From positions 145,502,565 through 145,566,564 of the forward strand of contig OZ038478.1 in the NCBI GenBank assembly GCA_964036315.1: a DNA stretch of 64,000 nt, in the 5' to 3' direction. The position numbers and the translations under genes are program-made. The stretch comes from Acanthosepion esculentum. Taxonomy: Eukaryota > Mollusca > Cephalopoda > Sepiida > Sepiidae. Shown in pieces: positions 22,563-35,157 of this stretch; position 1 is the stretch's first letter, and every line of letters begins with the position of its first letter. Under the pieces are notes generated by a model. It saw only the letters and a list, made by a program, of their open reading frames with translations, was not told the origin of the DNA and did no database searches.

Positions 22563-23710
22563 TGCTAATTATTCATAATACTATTGTTACAATAACAACG
22601 ATATAGGAAAAGATAGTAATTATAATATTTGTACAGAAAATTCTTCTTGACACCAGATGTGACCTTTTATCGGAAACAATAAATCATTTTTACCGAGATA
22701 TGTTGTGCTCCTTAGTGAACAGAAAAGGTATTATTGAAAAATAGATTTCGCCCTGCGATACCGTGTTAATTTAGAATGAAAATAATGACTGAGAAAAAAG
22801 AAAGCGAGGGAAACATAAATGTGTAAGTTATTCTAATAACTTTATGGATAATGGGAACGAATCGAATTTGTTCAAGATCATAATATATTTCATGAGTTGA
22901 AAGGGCGAGTCAGAAATAATAAGATCTTGGCCGTAAGAGAAATCTAGTTGGAATCAATTCTGCTTAAATATTACTCACAAAATTAGCCATTCAGTAAAGG
23001 CCTTTTTTTTTATTCATATGAATTTTCGCTCGTAGTTTGCAACACCGAAAGTAAGATTTCACAAAATGATCATGAAAATGTTTACAACAATGACAGACAT
23101 TATTGATAATTGGGATAATTGCGTGAAGTAATGATGGTAGGTGAATATTACGAATAATATCGTGCTTTGGCAGGTAACAGAAATGAAAATAACGTAATTT
23201 ATAATGCTCCTTCTAAGAACTGCTCTTGACTTTTCAATAACACTTCACAATAATTCCAGTAAAGATAAGAAATACCCAACAACAACAAATATATAATTTT
23301 AAATACGTATTTGTACATACGCACACACATGTTCGACATCACTTAAGTACTTTTTTCGTTATACTTTATCATCTTCTAAATAATTTTATAAATATGAGTA
23401 AAATATAATGGTGTAATTTACGAAACATTTAAATCAGAAAAATACATTTTAAAGATTACAGGCGTGTTTGAAAAAACTATTTCCTTATATTAACAGAAAG
23501 AGTGGCGTAATTTTTTCGAATGAATGCGGCGATGCCTGATTTGATAAAAGTATCATCAATATTCACGTACTTTACTAAACTTAAAATGTAGCAATAATTA
23601 TAATTGATTTTGAAATTAACTGAAATATGACGCTTTTAAATTCAAAGTTTTCGCTTTTATTATATGTTTTTAATATGAATTTTGTTCTATTATTTGTAAG
23701 TGTAAGCGTG

Positions 23711-23714
<4 letters not shown>
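22561..23714. other. unassigned AT-rich sequence
   Basis: No gene or element recognised in about 1.15 kb. Confidence 0.45.

Positions 23715-23784
<70 letters not shown>
23715..23784. repeat. (TA)n microsatellite
   Basis: Seventy bases of TA immediately before the tRNA-headed retroposon. A second (TA)n follows that element. Confidence 0.95.
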
Positions 23785-23786
<2 letters not shown>

Positions 23787-24228
23787 GAGCGTGGTCGAGT
23801 GGTTAGAACGTTCGCTTTCTGAATCTCAGCACGGTTGATTTGTCAAGATGTAGATTTGCTGATGTTATCGGTCTGGAGGGGGCGATCCAAGCGTGCAGCA
23901 ATTTTAGAAAGTGTCTGAAACGATACCCCGGGGTGACCCAAGCATTGTGAGTGAAATTGGAACACTTGGGGCCGTCGATAGCTGCCCGAGCACGAAGTCA
24001 CATGTCATTGAGTGTGCTGGCCTTGTTCGGGTTGCTGATCACGCAAGATAACCCCCTCTCTCCGATAAACGGTAACTAATGTCTACTCAGCATAGTTGCA
24101 ATATAAACCACAGGTGGCCTCTATGGGTGTTGAACAAACACAAATGTGCCTGAGCGAGCGTCTGCAATAGGGACTGGCTAGCCGCCCTAAAAGACAGGTA
24201 TTCTCGAATACGAGTGACCAGCTCTTAT

Positions 24229-24232
<4 letters not shown>
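23785..24232 (+). mobile_element. tRNA-headed SINE-like retroposon
   Basis: A GC-richer 448-bp block stands between two (TA)n arrays. Its start GGGAGCGTGGTCGAGTGGTT resembles a tRNA 5' half with an A-box-like TGGTCGAGTGGTT (23792-23804), and a weak B-box-like GGTTGATTT follows about 40 bp later (23833-23841). The body (CCCCGGGGTGACCC, TGCTGGCCTTGTTCGGG, CCTAAAAGACAGGTATTCTC) is not coding. It is probably a long SINE transcribed by RNA polymerase III. Promoter activity is inference, and the B box is decayed. It could instead be a tRNA-derived pseudogene fused to another repeat. Confidence 0.6.

Positions 24233-24270
<38 letters not shown>
24233..24270. repeat. (TA)n microsatellite
   Basis: Right flank of the SINE-like block, suggesting insertion into a TA array. 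Confidence 0.95.
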
Positions 24271-24272
<2 letters not shown>

Positions 24273-24386
24273 GAGTGTGTGTGTATACAAAGGCCATATT
24301 TTCAAAACTTTATGTTGTAAACAATGTCAGTCATTTCTTTGCCAATAAAAATAATTTGATATAATTCTGAATGACAATTTTATAAA

Positions 24387-24724
<338 letters not shown>

Positions 24725-25629
24725 ACAGCATTTACCTGAGACAATAAATGTATAAAAGTGTACGAAATTTGATATCAACACTAAAACGTGTGTTAAGTGC
24801 TTCATTCTTGTATGTAAATGTAAGTTTTTGCTTAAGCTTTGATTTTTTTTTGTCTTTGTGATTTTTTAACAGTTTTTATCCAAACATTTTATTCCGATGT
24901 TATCCATTATTCTATTTTGTATCGTTACTTCGTTTTTTTTAATATTATTTACCAATGGTACAAAAACAAAATAAAAATTGACATGTATATGAGTGCATTC
25001 CTGTGTGCAAATGTGTGTATGCGTGATTTGTATTGTTTCATTATTATTTGACGAATTTAAAGTACCTAGGCTTCATGGTCAATTTGCCTTGGAATTTTTT
25101 TTCTTTCGCTCAAAGCTATCTAAATCTGATAGTGTGCGTAAAGATCACTGTTGTAGTCAATGTACGTGTACAAGAGTTTGTGGACGTGGGAAATTAATCA
25201 AACATTTCCAGAAAAGGTTTAACGAACAAGAAAAATAAATTCAAAGAACATTTTAATTGAGAATAATCGATCCTAATAATAAAGAGAATCGAACAAAATG
25301 TCGATGTGATTCGTTTAATATTGCGAAATAAATATGTGAGTATCAGTATTCAGTCTTTTGTCTTTATTTATATCAATAAATGTTTCTTCTATTTCAGGCT
25401 TAACTTCCATTTTTGTTCAATTATTTCAATGATTTTACATTAACTTGATTTCCAAGGAAAAGTGTACTGAAATAAAAGAACTTCGCGAATCATTTTATTA
25501 ATAAAGTTCGCACAAATCAAGACTCGTGCCACTCGTTGTAGAGAGTTACTAAATGAGGTGTGTAATGTGAATAGAAAAAGATAGAATGCGGTGAATATTA
25601 TGAGGATTAAGAAAATAATGAGTGATCCC
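24725..25629. other. unassigned sequence
   Basis: Two overlapping frames at 24839-25238 have no domain. Nothing else is recognised. Confidence 0.4.
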
Positions 25630-25990
25630 TAACTTGAAGAGGTTAAAACTGTTTTCATCTCTCACAAGGCTGCGTAAAAGATTTTTAACTATGTCACGGC
25701 CGTAAAGAATGTTGAGCAGCTCCAGTCTAGATAAGGCAGCACTACTCCATTTTCGGTCTAATCTAACTCTTGTAAAGCTAATGTATGGCAGAAGTTAGAT
25801 ACTTCATGGAGCAGTAGAACGAGCCGTCCATTTTTCAGCTTCTTTAGGAAAGGATCGTATGTATGGGTTCCACTTGGGGTCTGGAGTGAACATCCCATTA
25901 GACGTTCAAAGCATTGCACTTCGTTGAGGGTACCACTGTTCATTGTAATGGAATAAGGCTCCGGTTCTGATTAGTGTTCATGAAATAATA
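25630..25990 (-). pseudogene. unidentified coding-like relic
   Basis: Two minus-strand frames look protein-like. One is 25943-25758 (NEVQCFERLMGCSLQTP, HEVSNFCHTLALQELD). The other lies downstream in a different frame (RLDRKWSSAALSRLELLNIL, GRDIVKNLLRSLVRDENSF). The composition is unlike the surrounding AT-rich DNA and suggests a decayed mobile-element or host-derived gene with a frameshift. I do not recognise the family. Confidence 0.35.
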
Positions 25991-26391
25991 CACGCTTGCT
26001 TTTAGAGGTACTGAAAGTAACAGGCTATTTATATAGTTTGTTTTTTTTTAGTTTTTTTTTATTTTGGTTATTGTGCTGTTAGAACGAAGCCAACAGAGAG
26101 ATCATATGTAAGGCTTTCAATGTCGTGATTTTTTAAGATACTTCCATAAACTTGAAAAGATTTGTGTATACTAACGCCAATCTTTACAAAGTAAACATTG
26201 GCACACGGACACGTTTAAGGAGCACGAATTTAGGATATAAGTTATTCATAATGGCTTAGATATTAGTTTGCTTAACAACGACATATTCAATGATTAAATT
26301 TGCCCCGGAGAAGATCGATTTGCGAAATTCATTAATGACGATATCTAGTAAGCAAACATTTTTCTCACACATGGGCATATTATTATTATTA

Positions 26392-27135
26392 CTACCATCA
26401 TGGCCCGGCGTTGCCCGTACTTGATTCACAAATCGTAAGACTCATACAGCAATCGCTGTCAGTTGACTTAAACTATTTTTGCCCTTCCTTGCCTTTAATG
26501 GAGTGCCCTTTGTCGTGCTGATGTTGCTACATGCCTTACTTCTTGCCTATCTCACACTGCGAATATTTTCTAAGCTCTATACTAAACATTAAATCTATTA
26601 CGAAAAAAGAACTAAACAAAATGATCACAAAACGATCAACTTTAAAAAGGACTCGTAACTGGAAAAACCGAATGAAAAAACAATGTTAACAACAAATAAT
26701 TGTTCACACCCAACCCAGTTCTGCGGAATCAGAATCAACGTTGAGTTTAATCAAGCGAATGAGCCAATTGGAGTAAACTTCCATGCAGATTTAAATTTTT
26801 CCCATTGTGAAGAATGCAGCTATCGATTTTTTTTGCATGCTAGCATACTAGTTAACATTCGTGTCAGTAAGCTGTTGGCTCTCACGCTGGCCAATAGAAT
26901 CATCCTGCCTATTCGTGGCAGCCAGCCTAGGCTCTCACTCTGGCCAGTAGAAAATGGCCGCAAACTACATAAAAACTGCCGTAGAAGCATGAAAAAAATC
27001 GATTATTTCCACTATCGATGGGAGTTGGGAAATGCAAAGTCGGTCTTGGCCTTCCACTAAGTTGAAGCATGTGCATGTAAATTTTGGTGCTAATCCGTTG
27101 AAAATTGCGGCCGTGCATTCGTTACACACACACAC
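26392..27135 (-). mobile_element. Helitron-like non-autonomous element, family D copy 1
   Basis: About 740 bp that matches 41.82-42.52 kb in reverse orientation along nearly its whole length. Read on the minus strand its end is GTACGGGCAACGCCGGGCC followed by ATGATGGTAG, where the other copies have CTAG. The other end is TGCGGCCGTGCATTCGTTAC on the plus strand, running into (CA)n. No transposase is encoded. Helitron-like assignment comes from the best-bounded copy at 52.1 kb. This copy alone would not prove it. Confidence 0.6.
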
Positions 27136-27215
27136 ACATACTGGATATCCGAATCTATCTGCTTATTAAATCCATAGCTGATTCGGACCAATACGTTTCC
27201 TCCATTAAAGAATAG

Positions 27216-28082
27216 ATATGGGTTGTTCCAATAACTTGGATCGATTTTAAATGTCAATTACGTTTATGCGTCCAATGATTTTTTTCTTTTTCTTTCAGAT
27301 TTAACAACTTAAGTTTTTGGCAATTTCAACCATCGAAAGATTAACAATCAAACAACGTGTTAAAGTTATCGAAGCCTATTATGAAAATGGACGATCAAAC
27401 AGAAATGCATTTCGCGCAGTTTGCGATTTTTTTGGTCAACATAATCGAACACCCGAGAGTGCAATTGGAAAAATTGTTCGTAAGTTCAAACAAACTGGGT
27501 CGGTGGCAGATGTGAAAACACCATTGCGTGCTCGTTTACGTTGTTCAGCTGAAAACATTGCTGCAGTACACGAGAATGTAGCCGAAATCAAATTTTGAAA
27601 AAGTATTGTCTCTACACATTTACAAAAACCTACTGACAAGCGAACTGCAACCGGCTGACCATTTGGAGCACCGTACATTCGTTAATTGGGTGCACCAGCA
27701 AAGACAAGCTAATGAATATTTTTCGAAACAAAATCCTCTTTAGTGATGAAGCCTATTTTCATCTTGGTGGATTCGATAATAAGCAGAATTGTCGCATTTG
27801 GGCTGATGAAAATCCAAGGACGATTGTTGAAAAGCCACTGCATCCACAAAAGGTCACTGTTTGGTGTGCATTTTTTGCTAGCAGAATCATTGGGCCGTAT
27901 ATTTATAAATGTGAACATTCATTTTCGTAATAGGCTTCGATAAATTTAACACGTTGTTTGAATGTTAATCTTTCCTGGGTTAAAATTGCCAAAGACTTAA
28001 GTTGTTAAATCTGAAAGAAAAAGAAAAAAATCATTGGACGCTTAACTTAATTCACATTGAAAATCGGTCCAACACCCTATAT
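27216..28082 (+). mobile_element. fold-back Tc1/mariner-type element
   Basis: About 865 bp bounded by TA. The left arm (27216-27389) and right arm (27920-28082) are inverted copies of each other over roughly 165 bp. Unusually, the arms include not only the terminal repeat but also the first codons of the transposase (QRVKVIEAYYENG on the left, the same start inverted on the right). The original right end and the 3' half of the gene are therefore absent and have been replaced by an inverted copy of the left end. A pyrimidine tract ending in TTTCTTTCAG (about 27290-27299) precedes the frame and could be a splice acceptor. Confidence 0.8.
27317..27925 (+). pseudogene. Tc1/mariner-superfamily transposase, truncated
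   Basis: The N-terminal frame (about 27317-27598, no ATG at its beginning) encodes a helix-turn-helix region: LTIKQRVKVIEAYYENGRSN, FFGQHN and SAIGKIVRKFKQTGSV. After a frameshift near 27600, ADHLEHRTFVNWVHQQRQAN leads into a second frame (27712-27930) with LFSDEAYFHLGGFDNKQNC and EKPLHPQKVTVWCAFFASRI. The SDE aspartate corresponds to the first catalytic residue of the DDE/D triad. The second and third catalytic acids are missing because the gene runs into the inverted right arm. It cannot catalyse transposition. Confidence 0.75.
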
Positions 28083-29635
28083 TAGCTAGAAATATTAATC
28101 TATAATTGTTACTTCACGACCTGTAGATATTTATTTGGGTGTGCTTGAGTTTAATCCTTTTAATTTTTTTATTTCTTTATTTTTTTTAAGTGGAATTATC
28201 CAATAATGAGCGAATTATATCATTTTTTTAAATGATCGTTTTAACTTATCTTGTCTTAAATCTATATTACAGAGAGTATGCCGGACGAATTAGGGTTTCA
28301 TTCAGTGTAGTGGTCTTCAAGACAAGCTGAGTATACATCTCTGTTCACAACTACCTGATATTGTGATTATGAGTGCAAGTGTTATAAAGTATTTGTTATA
28401 AACACTCAGTGATCATTGAGCCTTTTACCATGCTAGCTATGTTAAATAAATATCTATAGCTACATGCACACGATTATATATTAATATATATTGTTCACTA
28501 AAGAGGGACAGACAGAAATGACATTTATGAATAACACAATACGCTTTCAAAAGAAAAATTCCACATAATCTTGTAAAAGTAAAACTTGTTTGGCTTGATT
28601 GATTTAAATGAATACCTACTTTCACTGTCATTATTAGATACGGCTGACTGATTTAAGCTCGGAAGAAAAATTTGAATTATCATCCTCAGTGTGGAGCCGA
28701 TGTGATTTGGTATATAAAAAAAGGTAATCTACACAACAAAGTCTGTGTGGCTAGTATGTTGGCTGTACTAGTCACAGCAGCAGAGTGTCACATTTTATTA
28801 TGCAAGTTAACGTTTTCACAATAAAATTAATAATCACCAACGGATGTTGGTAAGACTTTTAGAATATAATTATATTCATAAAAAGAGAAGGTAATGTTTA
28901 AACAAATATTTCTGCGAAACAAAACAAAAATTCTGCAAATAATTTAAAAATGGAAACAGTATAAATAAATAGATGAAAGTCTGGTGAAGGTTATAGAAAG
29001 CCGAGGTAACCAAATTAACGTATAAAATAATGTATTCCGGTATATAGGATATTGTGTTAATTAAAAATGTTTCTTTGCTTTGTATCTTTTGGATTTATTC
29101 TAAATAATATTCGTAATATAAGATTATGTTGTATTACGTTTGTCTAAGTGGTAAAACTCTCCAAAATAAGTTATCAACTAAAACTCATACGATATATTGT
29201 TCCTGTTAATATTAGTATATATTGAACGTTTTACCAACATCGCTCGGTAATTACCAATGTCATTGTAAAAACGATGTTCATAATAAAATCTAACAAAGTG
29301 TTCTGATATTCGTCCAATTTTACCAAGACCTCAGCAGAAATTTCTACTAAATAACGATTCAATTTGTTTTGTGCAAGCATATTTGTGATCCAGTAATATA
29401 AAGCAGGGAATGGAATGCCGACTGTGAGAGTGACCACCTTCAAGTCATGTATGACCTCAGAATAAAACTACATAAATTAATGTAGGCTAAAGCATCACCC
29501 AAATTCCAACACGACAGACTATTGAATGACCCATATGGCTAAGAGATGTATACTGACAGTCTTAAAATCAAATACATTGAATTAAATGAGAATGGAAGGT
29601 GACATACGTAAGACAAGCTTTAGTGGTATCAGCAA
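28083..29635. other. unassigned AT-rich sequence
   Basis: No recognised gene or element in about 1.5 kb. Short frames have no domain. Confidence 0.45.
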
Positions 29636-29639
29636 ATGA

Positions 29640-29842
29640 GTTCATCTCAAGGAAAAGTAAACGTAGGAAAAATGAGTGAATGCCAGATAAAATTCTCGGT
29701 ATAATGGAAAGGAAACAGCAAAAAATTACAAAGATATGGTCCAGAATATAGTATATTACACAAAGAAATTAAAAACAAATGGAGGCAGGCAAAAGAGGAA
29801 TGGCTCAATGAAAAGTATTCAGAAATAGAAAAAAATGGGTAG
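29640..29842 (+). pseudogene. RTE-like LINE linker fragment
   Basis: Plus-strand translation gives IMERKQQKI, then YGPEYSILHKEIKNKWRQA and KEEWLNEKYSEIEKNG before a stop. This matches the basic linker between endonuclease and reverse transcriptase in RTE-type LINEs. It complements the palm and thumb pieces at 13-16 kb but is a separate short relic. Confidence 0.6.
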
Positions 29843-29967
29843 TATAAATAAGGCAGATATTCAAGCTTTAAATTTGAAAGTAAACTCGACAAGCTGAGTT
29901 CAAATTCCGGCTTAGTCTGATGGTTTTAATTTTGCAATAATTCCCTTTGGTGCCTCCTTGTGGGGTG

Positions 29968-30260
29968 ATGGTTTCCGAGCTAGTCTGCTTAACCATTATT
30001 ACTATGTGATGATTTTGATCCTCACTGTGTGCTCCATCTTTGTGGCCTTGAACCAAACCTAAGATTGGTATTTTATTCGCTTCTCGACCTTCTGGCCGAG
30101 ATGAATGTGTGGTATCTATTCTCCTTTTGATCAATGCAGAAGGTGCCTGGTCTCCGGAACGCCAACCTTGCGGCAGTACCTTAATCATTACGCTAAAAAA
30201 AAGAGAAAGCTGGTGGAATACTGGCACCATGGAGCCAGGCAATTTTGAGATTTGCCGATG
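29968..30260 (+). repeat. SINE-like segment with tRNA-like head
   Basis: GCTAGTCTGCTTAACC and TTTTGATCCTCACTGTGTGC resemble A- and B-box regions and match the minus-strand fragment at 10.1-10.19 kb. The body continues (TTGTGGCCTTGAACCAAACC, TCTCCGGAACGCCAACC) to an A-rich end near 30208. Decayed and non-coding. Confidence 0.5.
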
Positions 30261-30264
30261 GTAA

Positions 30265-30545
30265 CCCCACGTTAAAAACGACCTTGTGTCACATCATGTC
30301 ACTGCGAGTAGATAACTTTGCATTAATGGCCTTAGCATGAAACCATCTTTTCTCCTTCACTCCCTTTCTATGGGTTAAATAGCAGTCTACACTGATCTCT
30401 ATAGCCGTCAATGGATTCTAGTAAAAGGGATTATTCTGAATTTAAATCTGTGGAGAAAACAACGGCAAACCATTCCACACTTTTTTGCTATGAACTCATG
30501 AAAATGAAAAAAAAATCAGTGGAGAACCGTTGTAGCCTACATCGT
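30265..30545 (+). repeat. dispersed repeat G, copy 2
   Basis: Resembles 7.26-7.48 kb (see that entry) and, more weakly, about 36.24-36.31 kb, where CACCCTCCTATGGGTCAAAT parallels CACTCCCTTTCTATGGGTTA. It may be the 3' body of the SINE just upstream. Confidence 0.45.
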
Positions 30546-30557
30546 AGAGACATGACA

Positions 30558-30830
30558 TTAAAACTAGAACACTAACCATCAATTAAAGTTATACCACTAC
30601 TAACCATGGGTATATCATACTCGATTTTGAAAATATAAAAAAAAGTAATATAAATCTTTATTTGAAATATTTTACATCCAGGCACTTCAAACTTTGTACT
30701 TTGTGTTAACATTAATAGGAACTGAACAACATATTATTTAGGTAAGACAATCAAGTACTGAAAATTGTAATTAAAAATAGGAAAATGTTCCCTGGGTACT
30801 ATATACCCATGGTTAGTGTTCTACTGTTAA
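30558..30830. mobile_element. TTAA-flanked miniature inverted-repeat element (piggyBac-like)
   Basis: TTAA at 30558-30561 and 30827-30830 bound 265 bp whose ends are inverted repeats: TAGAACACTAACCAT at both termini. A second block, TAACCATGGGTATAT, is present near both ends, displaced inwards on the left. There is no coding capacity. TTAA target duplication and CTAGAA-type ends are features of piggyBac elements. The family call is inference from those features. Confidence 0.6.
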
Positions 30831-31084
30831 CATAATTTAACTAGAAAATCCTTCTCCTTAATTCAAACTCACATTCTCTCTCCAATTATTTCAAAGAAAG
30901 CGAGAAATCAACGAAAATGAAGTCATATTTGATTTTCTTTAATCAAACTACAGCAACAGCATTTTGAATTTTATTAACCTTGGCTCAGTCCGTTTGGTCA
31001 ATTCGGAAGAAATAGAGCTAAGTATGTTCAGATGCTTCCACCCTTTAAGTGGACAATGACTATTTGTTGTTTATCATTAAAAAT
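30831..31084. other. unassigned sequence
   Basis: No recognised feature between the miniature element and the mariner relic. Confidence 0.4.
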
Positions 31085-31870
31085 AGATTCTACTTGGAAG
31101 ATATCTACACGAAGTTTTTTCTAGCCAAATGTAGCGATGATAATGTGGAACTTAAGGAAGAACGAATTCACTTACATTAGAAAATATGTGTTCTGGAAAG
31201 TAGTGGGTCGGAATCTAACATAGGCGTTCGGAAATAGAAAAAAAAGTTTTCTCAAAATTGGTGCCTCGAATCTTGACTGCTTAGCAGAAACAATGTCAGC
31301 TTTATCTTTCCTCTCATCTTTTCAATAATGCAAATATGTTTAACAGTTTCGTCACTGGCGATGAATCAAAGTTTTCAATACGACCAGGTAATAAAAAAGA
31401 CCCTGCTTGAGGGTTTCTTTGATAATAAAAGGATAGTTTACTAGAAAACTCTTAGCCAAAAAACAAACTGTCAATCAACGTGTTTGTTTGGAAGTGATGA
31501 TGTTACGAGAATTTTCACAGGGAAAAAAAACTAAAATCTATCCTGGCAATTGTATTCTCCATCATGATAATGCTTCTGACGTATTCCCTTGTTCCTAGCT
31601 AAGAATAAAGGCCATCTACCATGTTCGTAAGACTTAAACACCTACGATTCTGGGCTATTTCCAAAATTGAAAATGACTTGTAAGCACAAATGTTTGCTGA
31701 TAACCAGCAACACGTAACTACTTTACTGAAAGGTATTCCCAAAAATGTGTTATAAGAATGTTTATAGCAATGACACTAACATCTCACAAAATACAAAGCT
31801 TCACAAAAGAAGTACTTTGATGTGAACAGCCACCAGTAGAGTACAAGTAAGAAAACATTTCTTTCAGGTA
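31085..31870 (+). pseudogene. mariner-like transposase fossil 1
   Basis: Heavily decayed plus-strand mariner of the DD34D type. Readable blocks in order are QNWCLES, FVTGDESKFSIRPGNK (first catalytic Asp in GDES), CILHHDNAS (second Asp in HHDN), FLAKNKGHLP, DLNTYDSGLFPKLKM and VFPKMCYKN. Their order and spacing fit the second half of a mariner transposase. The N-terminal DNA-binding half and terminal repeats are not recognisable. Multiple stops and frameshifts are present. Confidence 0.7.
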
Positions 31871-32440
31871 CTCATTCCAGCAAGTATATTAACACACTTA
31901 GCATGAATGTTTATGTAATACTTGTTATGTTGATTATATATCTAAATAAAATTAGACGACATAACACTTATTTTGACCTGAATTATAAGTGATAATGTTT
32001 ATCATCATCCAAACGAAAAAATTTCAAACTCGACTTGACAAAATGTCTATGGATATAAAATAGAAGAAAAAGAAGTCCACCGTTTCAACACCGTCAAACT
32101 ACTATATAATAACATTTTTATGTTTTCATAAATTTATTACCAATTAATGTTCGGCCACATTGGTGATCACTCAACACTGACTACCAACATGTCGCTTATG
32201 TATAGATAGATTATACAAAGATTTATGAACAGTAAGGCGAGAAGAGCCGAAAGCTGGACTCCTGCGCGATAACAGACATCTACTAAAATGTCATGTCTCT
32301 TCAGGATCATAGCACCTTACTGGATCCATAGCTTCATAAAAAATGACGCAGCCTCCACACACAGGCCCAAACGTCCGCATTAAAGAGGTAGTCTGAACAG
32401 TCTTTTATTGTTCAATAACACACATTGTGGTGTAAATACG
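31871..32440. other. unassigned sequence
   Basis: No recognised feature. Confidence 0.4.
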
Positions 32441-33406
32441 AGGATAGGCTGAAAAGTTCATAGGCTGATTATAAAGGAGTGATATTAGAACTGTGTAATC
32501 TTGCATGCATTAATCTCAACTCTTCTTCTAAATAATTGTATTAATTATTTCCGATTAAACTGACATCTGTCTGTTCAAAGAATACTACAAAAGTAACTAG
32601 TAGTGACTACTCTTGAAAATAGTCAAAATTTAGCATCGTGATACATTAGGGGATGACACTCCAGCTTTATCAACAGTGCAAAAGTGAGCAACTGAATTTA
32701 GAAGAGTAAGGGAAATTAATGAAGATGAGCCAAGGTCTGGACGTCGAACAACTGACACTACCGAGGAAAACAGGGATCGTGTTCACCACATGGTGATGGA
32801 TGACAGACGATTGACTATAAATCAAATAGCTAATGCTATTAGCATAACCTGTGAGAGAGTTGAGAATATTCTGTACAATGAACTTGGCAGGAAGAAAGTT
32901 TCTGTAACCTCGTCGAAAGCGCATCAGACTCATCACGTGAAAATTTGAAATTGTTGGCAGCTTGTGCCATTGAATGTTGGGCGTATCACTTTGTGCCAGA
33001 GACAAAGAGAAAATCCATGCTCCAAAGAAGGCCAATGTTATTTCATCTGAGACACAAAAGGCACAGTGTTTATTGACTATCTTCAACCTTTCCACACTGT
33101 CAATGGAGAGTAATATGCTAACTTGCTGAGACAGTTATGAAAAGCTATCAAGGCTAAAGGCCCAGGAAAACTGATGAAATGTGTATTGCTTCATTAGGAC
33201 AATGCTCCTTCGTTTCAATGGTTGCTGTGCGTAACTTTGGCATTGAATTAATTGATCACCTTCCCTATTCTCCTCATTCTTCTTTAAACAGTCAGATGTC
33301 AGTTAACCTGGAAAGAAATAAAGCAGCTATTAATAGAAGAGATGAAAGATTTCATAGCTCTTGCATCATTCCTTCATAGTCAGCTTATGAACTTTTCAGC
33401 CAACCT
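32441..33406 (+). mobile_element. mariner element 2, internally deleted, with both terminal repeats
   Basis: Terminal inverted repeats are visible: left GGCTGAAAAGTTCATAGGCT (32446-32465) and right AGCTTATGAACTTTTCAGCC (33381-33400). In broken frames the transposase reads EFRRVREINEDEPRSGRRTT, RVHHMVMDDRRLTINQIANA, TCERVENILYNELG, VFIDYLQPFHTVNGE, YANLLRQL, KAIKAKGPGKLMKCVLLH and DNAPSF. The first catalytic Asp region between the helix-turn-helix part and FIDYLQ is missing, and at 966 bp the element is shorter than the usual 1.3 kb. It is dead. Confidence 0.8.
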
Positions 33407-33816
33407 TTGTAATGGTCTATTTGTTGGTCGATAAGCACAAGACTTTATGGACTGTAGTGTATACTTTACAATGCATTTAACTACGATGAGTTGAGTAGCA
33501 TCAGTTTTGAAGTGGGATGTGAATTGATGAATGATCTCGTTCATTTACGTGATTACCGACCTTTTCAGTAGCCAACTGCCTCGTTATTACCTCTCCTGCA
33601 GACGCCGCAATTTCCGGTGACTTTGATATGTGTCCAGAATTAAATTATTCTTAGTGTGCTTGCAAAAAGCAACCTTGAGCATTTTCCAATTCGGAAAGCG
33701 CTTTATCTTTCTGGCCATAAACAATCAATCCTCTATCAAATAGTCTTAAATCATCTATGTATTCAATAGTTGCCACAGATATACTACCACAACTACACTA
33801 CTACTTTACCTATTGC
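33407..33816. other. unassigned sequence
   Basis: No recognised gene. It leads into a long TA/TG microsatellite. Confidence 0.4.
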
Positions 33817-34880
<1,064 letters not shown>

Positions 34881-34881
34881 A

Positions 34882-35157
34882 ATGTCAGTTATTGAATACA
34901 CACAGACAAATAAAAAGCTCGGAGGAAGAAATCCAGCTCACTGGATAATGCCTAGTAAATCACAGAAAATGTTCATCATCATGGGAAAGCTGAATGCTAA
35001 GGTCAGAAAAGAACACGATGCCAAAATAGTTGTCAAGGTCCGAAAGATGAATCCAATGGTGCACAGTAAAAGACAACAAATTTCAAAAACATACAAGATT
35101 CTTATGGACAATGAGAAGCTTGTGGGAGACATTAAGAACTACTTTTTTTTTGCATAA
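34882..35157 (+). pseudogene. possible RTE-like endonuclease fragment
   Basis: A 91-codon frame with ATG contains KMFIIMGKLNAKVRKEHDAK. The layout resembles the GDxNAKVG block of RTE-type apurinic endonucleases, with the catalytic Asp replaced by Lys. No other endonuclease block is clear around it, so this is tentative. It could be an unrelated short frame. Confidence 0.35.

Noticed and set aside
23785..23860. Functional tRNA gene
   Set aside because: Only the 5' half is tRNA-like. The anticodon arm and acceptor pairing cannot be completed and the B box is degraded.
26683..27060. 125-codon plus-strand frame inside family D copy 1
   Set aside because: The second copy at 41.9-42.2 kb does not preserve the frame, so it is non-coding repeat sequence.
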